Part shown: positions 55,720 to 64,000 of the stretch, in pieces | Numbering within the stretch: the stretch's first letter is position 1 | Layout: each line of letters begins with the position of its first letter | DNA from: Acanthosepion pharaonis | Taxonomy: Eukaryota > Mollusca > Cephalopoda > Sepiida > Sepiidae | NCBI GenBank assembly: GCA_903632075.3 | Contig: CAHIKZ030000251.1 | Span: 752,001-816,000, forward strand | DNA length: 64,000 nt | Reading direction: 5' to 3' | Notes under the pieces: model-generated | The model's input: the letters and a program-made list of their open reading frames with translations, nothing else | Database searches by the model: none | What the model was told of the DNA's origin: nothing | Position numbers and translations under genes: made by a program

Positions 55720-56010
55720 CAGAATATCATTTTAATATTCTGAATTTTAGAATTGTTACTTTCATTATAAGTATTGTTATAAATATTTATAATTACACCA
55801 GTATCTGTAATCATGTATCGAGTAAATAATGTTATGCAATATATTACATTGACTAAGGTAAACGTTATTAAGGACAACAGATATTTTGTCTCAATTAATT
55901 TTATTGAATCCATCTCAGATAAGGAGAAAATTCCGTCAAGAATTGTCCAAAATTGAAGAAATATGGTCCAAACTTTCAACTTTCTGAAGCCATCATCAGG
56001 GTAGGTAGAG
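55720..56010 (-). pseudogene. Penelope-like element 5' region, minus copy
   Basis: Read on the minus strand: CTACCCTGATGATGGCTTCA, GAAAGTTGAAAGTTTGGACC, ATATTTCTTC, then GACGGAATTTTCTCCTTATC and TGTTGTCCTTAATAACGTTT. It is colinear with 57205-57524, where an open frame with the Penelope-like NVCLKKQLLPKYT motif follows. Confidence 0.55.
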
Positions 56011-56200
56011 ACAAATGGTAAGATTTATGAACTAGAACTACGGAGTGTAGTGACATAGACAAGGTGTGACATGTGTGTGTGACGTGTATTCATATTCATT
56101 TGAGGATGCAGGCTCTTAAAGTATAATTGTTTTATTTATAGATAATTGTGGCATTTGTTTGTATGAGTGTTACTTTGAGGATCAAAAGTCTTTTTTATGA

Positions 56201-56984
56201 CAGTAGAATCCCTGACAACCAGACTAAGAAGGCCTTCCAGATATGAGGAATTGGTTGCAAAGTCCGGATATGAGGGGTTATATTTAGATTAAAATAAAAG
56301 AACTGGTTTAACATTTATTTTCAGCGTTTTATAGTAAACAAAAAAAGCTAATGGTGAGTGAAATATAATGGAATTGATTTTAAGGAAAAAGAAATAAATT
56401 ATGTAATGTTAATGAAAATTCATTAAATGAAGTATGCCACGTATGCAAAACAAATAATGTAACAAGGATTTTTTAATCACTATTGCATGATGATTCTTTC
56501 TTTTCTAATGTCATTCTTAACTTTTTCCGCATTTCACTTTGCTTTTGTTCTTGAAATTTTTTAAACAAAAGACACTTTTTAACTCTGTGTGCATTATTGC
56601 AATCGTCGTAGCTGAATGCTGGCTTTCTTTCCATAAAGCTGACAACCTTTTCAATAGCTTTTTCAATGTCAGTCTAGGTTTCATCACAATCATGCATCTG
56701 GTTACTAACTTGTTGCAGATGCGTCTCGTTGTCACGTTGTCATCCTTTCCTCTTATTCCCATCATCTTTTGTACCAATACATGCCATTAGGGTGAAATAA
56801 GCATAAGCAATTATCTAAAGTAAATTTCCCGAAAAACTGAAATTTCAACTCTGTTACATATCACCCAGATAGTTCAAATATACACATCAAAATCATGTCT
56901 GGATATCCGGAATTCCGGATATGTGGCACTCCGGATATAAGGCACTCTGGATATGACAGATTCCGGATATGAGGGATTCTACTG
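56201..56984. mobile_element. Tigger/pogo-like element of about 784 bp
   Basis: CAGTAGAATCCCTGACAACC at the left and GAGGGATTCTACTG at the right are terminal inverted repeats (13 of 14 bp identical). TCCGGATATGAGG-like motifs repeat near both ends. The minus strand has a frame with KPRLTLKKLLKRLSALWKE, which looks like the C-terminal part of a Tigger-type transposase. TA follows on the right only; the left flank is GA. Confidence 0.65.
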
Positions 56985-57204
56985 TATTTGATATGGCTTG
57001 TATTTTGGTATTGTTGGTAGGTAGCTACTATTACTATTATCCTTATTCTGCTTATTAATATGCTACCTGATGGAACTCTGGTCTGATAAGTGGCAGGTGA
57101 TTCTCCATGACAGTGTTGTTGTGATTCACACACATACGCACACACATCACACATTGCCTTTGTCCCAAATCACTTTGCTTACATCACTGCACTCACTAGT
57201 TCTA

Positions 57205-57524
57205 TAAAACATGTTATTTGTCTCTACTTACCCTAATGACGACTTCAGAAAGTCGAAAGCTTGTACCATATTTCTTCCAAAATGAACTTCAGACAATTTC
57301 TGATGGAATTTCCTCCTTATCTGAGAAAAATTCTTCATAATTTGAAAAAGTCGATCAATAAAATTAATCAACACAAAATGTCTGTTGTCTTTAATAACGT
57401 TTGCCTTAAAAAACAGTTGCTACCTAAATACACAGAATATAACATTGATATATACAGGTGTGAATGTCTATTGATGCACGTGCGAACAGATATGTATTTG
57501 TTTCTGCCTGAATTTCTGGGATGA
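57205..57524 (+). pseudogene. Penelope-like element 5' region and ORF start
   Basis: A hammerhead-like core (CTAATGA, a CGACTT/AAGTCG hairpin, GAAA) at 57225-57250 lies just before an open frame with NFRQFLMEFPPYLRKILHN, LKKSINKINQHKMSVVFNN and VCLKKQLLPKYTEYNID. The frame ends at 57524. The following DNA is unrelated, so only the 5' part is present. Confidence 0.55.
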
Positions 57525-58745
57525 GGAGTTATCATTATTTACACTCAGACTATTGTCCTCATCTTTGTTTTTATTTTCACGTTTTGACTGTTGTGCCTTC
57601 CTCAGGATCTTGTCAATCTGGGTAAGCTTTATAGAACTTCAAACAGAACCTTTTATTTAATCTAAATATGCAGAGTATTCTCATTCCACTGACTATGTCT
57701 AGTTCTTATTTAGTACCCACTCAGTTATTGCTTGTCCTTTTGTTCCATTGAGTCTAAGTCCAGACTATCTAGACCAAGGATTGAACTCACTTTTTTTTTT
57801 TATCATTTCACCCCCAAGCAAGGTGGAAATGCCAATGGAATGCAGGGGGGGCTACAGGGAGTTAAAATGAAAGAGAATAAGAAGACAGTGAATGAGGAGG
57901 ATTGATGAAAGGACAAAAAAGCAACAGAGTTCAAGAAGACAGAAGATGGCGACTGACTTTACATGTAAATTTTCTGAAGTTTGTAGTGATCAGGAGCACA
58001 AGAAATCAAAAAGGAGTTCCACAGGTGAGAAGTGTGAGAAAAGAAACTGTTAGAGTAGAAATGGCAATTGCATCTAGCTAGTCCAACAGTAAAACAGTGG
58101 GACCTAGTTGCCAATCTAGTAGCATGTTTAAATTCCTGTAGTCAAGGCACTAAGGAAAAAAGCTCATCAGAACAGTTGTCATGAAAATATTTGTAGAATA
58201 AACTGAGGGAAGCCACATCGCATCAGTGAGATAGTGACTGGAGATGAGATGCCAGGTTAGGATCGATTGTATTGCAGACCCTTTTCTAAATTTTGTCAAG
58301 AATCTTGAAATGTATATCAGGAACAATAGACCAGATAGTAGATAGTAGAAGACTAGATTTCTAAGTGTGCAAGATAGATTCTGACAAGAAAAATCTTTTG
58401 GCACGATGCAGTGAACTAACCTCCCTTCAAGCAGATGTAGCAACTGACTCAATACAGTTGCTCCACTTCATGTCAGGGGAAAACATGAGGACCAAATTCA
58501 CGAAGAAATACTTTACTCCACTAAGCTATTGTCCAAGGTGAGCAAATGTCCCTCCAAAAAAGAAAACAGGATGAGATATCCATAGACATGGCTAACGGAA
58601 TGAGAACAATTTATCTGTGTAGATTGAATAAAGTGTTCAGCTTAAAATTCAAGCATCTGATGAAGGCTGTGGGGCACAATGGCTGAAATGTTGTAATAAT
58701 GACAGCAAATATGACAATAATAATCCAAGTGTAAATAATAAATCC
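57520..58745 (-). mobile_element. SINE-A copy split by a Jockey-like LINE end
   Basis: 57520-57790 is forward tail and body on the minus strand, up to the B box (rc of TTGAACTCAC). 58490-58745 holds the opposite, inverted tail (ATCTGATGAAGGCTGTGG, CTGAAATGTTGTAATAAT). The LINE lies between them, next to similar short sequences (GAACTCAC and AAATTCAC). Confidence 0.6.
57790..58490 (-). pseudogene. Jockey-like LINE 3' end with poly(A)
   Basis: Begins on the + strand with a T run at 57791 (the poly(A) tail read in reverse) and ATCATTTCACCCCCAAGCAA, a 3' UTR block also seen near 47435. It then encodes, on the minus strand, fragments of the region covered at 36665-37985. Confidence 0.65.
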
Positions 58746-59119
58746 TGTGTTTTACATCTTGTTTTGTGTGTGTAGGAGAGGGATTATCTTTGCTGCCTTG
58801 TATGTCTAAAAAAATAAGAAGTGATAATATTTGTATGTCTTAACCTTGTTAATTACCACTGGCTCAATAATTAACTGCATTCTAAAACTGCATTTCTCAA
58901 ACTCTTTATAAACTCTCCGTTCACTCATCAGGGGAGTTTTAAGGTATGCAATATTTATGGGTTAAAGTGCTCAATATCAGAGATAGAGCATATTTAAATA
59001 CAAAAATGGACATTGAAATCAACACCCATCAGCAACAGTCTGATATATGCTTAAACACAATCTTTATGCTATGCAGATTATTGTGTTTAAGCATGAAACA
59101 AACTTTCAGTCAGTGTTAA

Positions 59120-59640
59120 CCTCAAGGAACACTCCCCATTAGAATGTCTGATGCTCAACTTCTCGAGAGCACCTCTTTGCAGCTGCTCGGTCTCACATTG
59201 ACTGCTGACCTGAGATGGAACAAATACATTGAGTCAATTGCTTCGTCCACCGCAAGTGAAGTTGGCTCCCTGTGCCACACCAGGAAATTTTTCTCCTCGG
59301 AGTCGATCCTTCAAATCTACAAATCAACCATTTGTCCTTGCATGGAGTATTGCTGCCATATATGGCCTGGAGTCCCTTCTGTTTGCCTCGGGGTTCTTGA
59401 TAAGATCCAGAGATGGATATGCCATGTAATTGGCCCTGATCTGGCATCTCGTCTGCAGTCGCTCTCTCACAGACGTGCCGTCGCCTCTCTCTGTCTTTTT
59501 TACAAATACTTTCATGGTAATTACTCCGATGAATTGCTTTCGCTGGTTCCTAGACTTCATGAATTCAAGCGTCCTATGAGGCTGGCATCCCACTCTCACC
59601 CCTTTCATAGTCAAAACTGTTAAATGTAGCCGTCTCTTCT
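59120..59640 (+). pseudogene. Jockey-like LINE C-terminal fragment (159 codons open)
   Basis: Encodes LQLLGLTLTADLRWNKYIES, YKSTICPCMEYCCHIWPGVP, LDKIQRWICHVIGPDLA, LQSLSHRRAVASLCLFYKYF and a stop after FHSQNC. This is the post-catalytic end of a Jockey-type ORF2, less decayed than the other copies. It is 5'-truncated, so not active. Confidence 0.8.
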
Positions 59641-60112
59641 ACTCCAGTAGCTTCATATCTCACACCTAAAAAAGATTACTAGAAGTAAACTGATATTTTA
59701 AAATAAAATTATATTCTTTTAATGTACTTTCTATGAATATTTTTCTAAATGACTATTTCATAGAAAATCCCCAAAATTAAAAAAAAAAAAAATTTAAATC
59801 ACTAACAAACATCAAATTAAATTATTTGTAGACAGCTTAGAGACATTCAAATTTATATCAAACATTATAATCTTTATGAACCCCCAAAATAACACTTTTA
59901 AAGTAAAACAAAATAACAGCATCTGTTTCCAACCTTTTTTTACAAAGAAAATTAGTGACATATATATATATATATGGACTGAAAATTTGTGTTCAAACAT
60001 GAAACAGACTAAATACTGACCTCAGTGACCAATTTTATATTTACATATTGTCTGTTCCTGATATTAAACATTTTACTCATAAATATAGCATAACTTAAAA
60101 TTATATTTTTAT

Positions 60113-60119
<7 letters not shown>

Positions 60120-60178
<59 letters not shown>
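60120..60178. repeat. Compound (CA)n(TA)n microsatellite
   Basis: CA repeats followed by about 22 TA units. Confidence 0.95.
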
Positions 60179-60180
<2 letters not shown>

Positions 60181-60296
60181 ATTAATATAAATTTAAAATT
60201 TGTCAATTAGCTGATTGATGTTATATTCACCACCCCCAACTCCAGAGTTTTGTAGACAAACCTTTTAGTAATCATTCAGTCCACTCAGGTTTCAGC

Positions 60297-60299
<3 letters not shown>

Positions 60300-60349
<50 letters not shown>

Positions 60350-60400
60350 AAACATGTATATGCACACACATATATATGTACACACACACAAACACACACA
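60300..60400. repeat. (TA)n followed by CA-rich simple repeat
   Basis: About 21 TA units, then CACACA with interruptions, ending at a LINE fragment. Confidence 0.95.
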
Positions 60401-60414
60401 TATTTATACTGTAG

Positions 60415-60815
60415 TGAAGAAGAGACTTGAGGCAACGGAGGTGTGGTTCTACAGAAGGATGCTAAGGTTATCATGGATTGAGCGTGTGAGGAACATTGAG
60501 GTCTTAGAGTTTGTAAACAAGGAGGAGCTTATACTTAACATCAGGAAGAGGCAGCAGAAGTACCTGGGACATTTAATGAGAAAGGAGGGCCTGGATAATC
60601 TGATACTCACAGACAGAATAGAGGAAGAGAGAGAGACAAGGGAAACAATGTGTGACATACCTGGTGGACTTGAACAAGTGGATGACAGGACGTGGTCTGA
60701 GGGAGGAAGCAGAGGGAAGGAAATTCTAGAGAATTGCAAGTGATAGAAGGAGGTGGAGAGCCATGATCGCCTATGTCCTGAAAGGATGTGGCACATACAA
60801 AGAAGAAAGAAAAGA
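60415..60815 (+). pseudogene. RTE-like LINE 3' end
   Basis: Encodes KKRLEATEVWFYRRMLRLSW, LILNIRKRQQKYLGHLMRKE and GLDNLILTDRIEEERE. It ends with ATGTCCTGAAAGGATGTGGC, the same end as the copies at 6728 and 40590. Truncated at the 5' end by simple repeats. Confidence 0.75.
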
Positions 60816-60819
60816 AGTC

Positions 60820-62215
60820 TCAATAAGATATATATCTATATTAATTAGGGTAACTATGTGTGTCATGCTTTAAGGGTGGGGATTTTTTTAATATGAAATT
60901 GCATGAGAGTTTATACTGTTGGAAAACTAACTTAGTCTGTATATTTGGTTAGATGTATGGTTGGGTATTATAGATCACAAAGGTGATATGACTGTTCGCA
61001 CGTGCATATCCAAGGATTTTTATGTGTGTGCATGTGTGTGTGTGTGTGAGAGAGTGCATTTGTTGTTATGTGTCCACCTAATTTTACTTCTATAAATAAA
61101 AATAAATTAAATCATTGAAAAACATAGCATTATATTCAAAATAGAATCTTTTCTTTTTTTTTTTTAATTGGTGGAAAGAAATCCTAAAAGAACGATGTGC
61201 AAGCAGATCACATTTGGGACGAGACTTCGCGAGTCTCCACGAGATGAGACATCACAAGATCACAAACATTTCCTTGTTCTGAGAACTGGACACTTCTTTT
61301 TTTATTTTTATTATTATTATTATTATTATTTTCTTCTTTTTTCAATGAAAAAGGAAGGTATTTAAAAGCGTGAAAAAACTGATGATAAGCACAAAGGAGA
61401 TTTTTTTTTTTTTTTTTAAAGACTGCTGATGGCAGATGAATTTTAACTTTGCACAGTTTGAAGAAAATTCTTGCTAGATTACTAATGAGTGAAAAGAGAA
61501 AAAAAAACAACCATTCAAAACAAAAGGTATGTACAGGAGTGTGTAAGAATTCATGATTGTGTGTACGGACACACAATATTTATATGTAGGTGAGAATCTG
61601 TGCATGCCTACTACGTGTGTGTGTGTGTGTGTGTATGATTGTCAAAAATCACAAAATGTAATATGTATGACAAACATGTATAACTGCAAGTGTCAAGATA
61701 TGAATACAAATAAACATAAATATTGGTAATGGTAATAATAATGGTAATATTAGTCATTTCCTTACAAGGAAAAATTCGGCAATCATTAAACAAGAAGCCA
61801 GTGTGACTCTAGTTATGATTTTCTTCACTCCTTGGCTGTCATGCTGGGATCAAAGTGTAGTATCTGTTCTCCTCATCTCTTGTTCTTATGAAAAAATATT
61901 CGGCATTCCTTAGCTGAACAACTGAGCAATCAGTTGAATTTTATCAAATCTTTCTTTTAAGACATTTTTTTCAGGAAAATAGGCTTCCCAAGTCTGCTAT
62001 TATTGTTCTTTCCAGTAGTAATGGGGGCTTCCTTTCTAAGCTTTCTTTAAAGTAGTGTGGAATGTTAACCTCTTGAATATGCTATCATTTTCTCTTTCCT
62101 CTGCTATTCATTTTAGTTGTTGCTGTTGTTGACAATCCTCAAGTGATGTGGTTTCTGTTATTTGGTACAGTTCTTTGACTGTATATATTTACACATAACT
62201 TTATATATGTTTTGA
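60820..62215. other. Sequence without recognised gene
   Basis: Contains short TG-rich (61025, 61615) and ATT-rich (61300-61330) simple repeats. Nothing else supported. Confidence 0.4.
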
Positions 62216-62218
62216 ATA

Positions 62219-62219
<1 letters not shown>

Positions 62220-62273
<54 letters not shown>
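62220..62273. repeat. (TA)n microsatellite
   Basis: About 27 TA units. Confidence 0.97.
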
Positions 62274-62277
<4 letters not shown>

Positions 62278-62387
62278 ATATTTTTGTAGGTACAAAATTT
62301 AATGATCAAAATAAAAAGTGTAAAATTTAATATTACAAGACATATTAAAACAATATTAAATAATAAAAAAAACTCAACAACAAGGGG

Positions 62388-62424
62388 GGAAGCAACCGGT
62401 TTTGCTCCCGCTCATCAGGCTTCC
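62388..62424 (-). ncRNA. Hammerhead ribozyme-like motif, probably inactive
   Basis: Minus strand, 5' to 3': GGAAGC (stem I), CTGATGA (conserved core), GCGGGAGC (stem II, 2 bp with GGGA loop), AAAA where active ribozymes have GAAA, CCGG (palindromic stem III, with A15.1-U16.1), TT (U16.1 and H17), and GCTTCC, fully complementary to the first six bases. All parts are contiguous and in hammerhead order. G12, the general base, is A, so cleavage is not expected. Hammerheads with tiny palindromic stem III are known from Penelope-like elements and retrozymes. Confidence 0.55.
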
Positions 62425-62804
62425 ACGGGAGATTCAAAATTAAAACAGAGAAATGTACAATAAGAATAGGTGGAAAAAAAAAAAATATATATATATATAC
62501 ATATACATATATATACCTGTATATATGCAAGAAGGAACTAGAGGCAGATGACCACGAGTCCCAGCAAACACTCGCGTTGTTTGCACAAAGAAGGCTTGCG
62601 GGACCCGATGTATATATATATATATATATGTATATATAAATCTGTCAGATTAATAAATAAAATCAATCCATTCCTTTCTTTACAAATTGCTTTGTTTATG
62701 TCAGGATATGAAACTGAGCAGCTCTTTCTTGTCTATCTTAAGAGGCAGAGAAAAATCTGTGTTTAAGTGCACTATTCAATTTTGCTTGTTCATCAATGCA
62801 CTCT

Positions 62805-62990
62805 GTAGCCAAGATGTCAAAGCACATCAGATGTAATGGCAGTTTCCCTGAGGGGAACACACGTTCAAATCCTGCTGGAGAACACATATTTTTTCTCTAA
62901 TAAGATTTCTCAAATATTCAAGCCGGCAAACAAAAATAAATAGATATACTGTTTAATGAATAAATGGACCATCTACTCAAATATGAATAT
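62805..62990 (+). repeat. SINE-D-like copy (head and tail)
   Basis: The head is GTAGCCAAGATGTCAAAGCA with box B-like ACGTTCAAATCCTGC. The tail TTCAAGCCGGCAAACAAAAA, ATGGACCATCTACTCAAA matches 10832-10910. No inverted tail is visible upstream. Confidence 0.5.
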
Positions 62991-64000
62991 CAACTAAAAA
63001 TAACATTTAAGTAATAAAACTATATATGTATATAAACCAACTAAATATTCAAGGGAAAGCATGAAAACTGACGAAACACTGAAAAATGAAACACGGAGTT
63101 ACCTTAGCAAAATCCAAAAGTGCTCAATACTTATTATATAAAGAAACCTGAAATGGGGAAACCAATCAAGAGAGCATTGGAATAACAACAACAACTAGAA
63201 ACATGTCCAGATATATAATCGTATCTATAATCATAACTTTGGGTTTCCTGCCATCAGGTAATTATATTCAACAAGAAACCATTATCAGCCGAAATTTTGC
63301 AACTTCACCTCTGATTAAAAGAGAAAGTAACTAACTTAGACGGAAAATTCTTGAACATGTTATAACTGAATCTTACCAAAATATAGATCTGAACCCTGGA
63401 TTTTTTAAAATATTTCCTTTCCTAAATAATATACCTTTTCCCCAGCCAAATTTTTAAAAATTAGAAGAAAACATTTAAATTCAACGTCTTTAAAATATAC
63501 AAAACATAAATTAATTTCAACCTAAAATAATAGAATTATATTATCAAAAAAACACACAACAACAATACCATTTACGCACTTTTGTTTATGATATGTCCCG
63601 GAAAGGGATATATTTGTTCGAAGTAGCAAAGTGGTTGTTGACTACTGTAACCGGGTAGGACAATCTAGCAGGCAACCATAAGGGACTGGTCCTCGTCGTA
63701 GTGGTAGGCAATAGGCGTCGTCTTGTACCTCTACATCAGTCTGTATTTATGGCTGACACCAGCCAATCATATTACTGTGAGGGGGAACCCAGGTGTATGC
63801 ATATTCATTAGATCAGTTTATTAGACAATAAATTATGTCACTTAGCATCTTCCTTAATTTACCTTGACTTTCTGTTAGCATGAAGTATATTTATAAGTGT
63901 TCTTAAATTTAAAAAATTCTTAAAAAACTTAAGGCATTTTTACTTCTGTTAATAAATACTTGTTGCAAAATAAAACCCTTACATTTGCCTTGATAAGGTC
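62991..64000. other. Sequence without recognised gene; GC-richer block at about 63590-63800
   Basis: Mostly AT-rich. 63590-63800 is GC-richer and includes CCAATCATATTAC and TATGCATATTCATTAG. I cannot assign it; it might be a repeat, or the edge of a gene beyond the window. Confidence 0.3.

Noticed and set aside
63590..63800. Promoter of a downstream gene
   Set aside because: A CCAAT-like box and higher GC are suggestive, but there is no TATA, exon or family match to support it.

Overview
The window is animal nuclear DNA. It is AT-rich, full of long (TA)n tracts, tRNA-derived SINEs, LINE fragments and decayed DNA transposons, and it holds the 3' part of one intron-rich gene. The repeat types and the receptor sequence suggest a mollusc, most likely a cephalopod such as an octopus. 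That is an inference from pattern, not from a database match. I see no bacterial genes, no CRISPR array and no intact RNA gene.

The one host gene I can support is on the + strand and encodes an anion-type Cys-loop ligand-gated channel of the glycine receptor/GluCl-like group. Five coding exons are visible: 2876-3102, 5851-5933, 12212-12343, 18192-18583 and 52110-52277. They join in frame (intron phases 2, 1, 1, 0) and give about 333 residues, from the first extracellular beta strands through the Cys-loop, loop C, M1-M3 and M4 to a stop codon. The signal peptide and first extracellular residues lie upstream of the window. The M3-M4 intron is about 33.5 kb and holds most of the repeats.

Layout. 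1-2.8 kb: SINEs and (TA)n. 2.9-18.6 kb: exons 1-4, with introns holding small tandem repeats, an RTE-like LINE 3' end, Tc1/mariner pieces, SINEs and Penelope-like pieces. 18.7-22 kb: a degenerate ~120-bp repeat with SINE insertions, including a 5S-tRNA chimera. 22.3-26.46 kb: about 30 near-identical copies of a ~141-bp satellite. 26.6-31.1 kb: a mariner relic, a ~55-bp repeat and a 21-bp minisatellite. 31.6-50.4 kb: SINEs, Jockey-, RTE- and Penelope-type LINE pieces, a Tc1 relic and a Helitron-like element. 52.1 kb: last exon. 52.4-64 kb: downstream DNA with Tc1 and Tigger-like relics, a large foldback, more LINE ends and a hammerhead-ribozyme-like motif.

The most interesting signals are in the repeats. 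One SINE family (called SINE-A here) has its 3' tail repeated in inverted orientation in front of its tRNA-like head. At four loci the whole composite sits inside one 12-14-bp target-site duplication, so it appears to move as a unit. A second family (SINE-C) is a head-to-tail dimer at all three of its loci, two with target-site duplications. A 37-nt minus-strand segment at 62388-62424 has complete hammerhead topology but carries A where the catalytic G12 should be. The receptor lacks the loop-D arginine used by glycine, GABA and glutamate receptors, so its ligand may be unusual.
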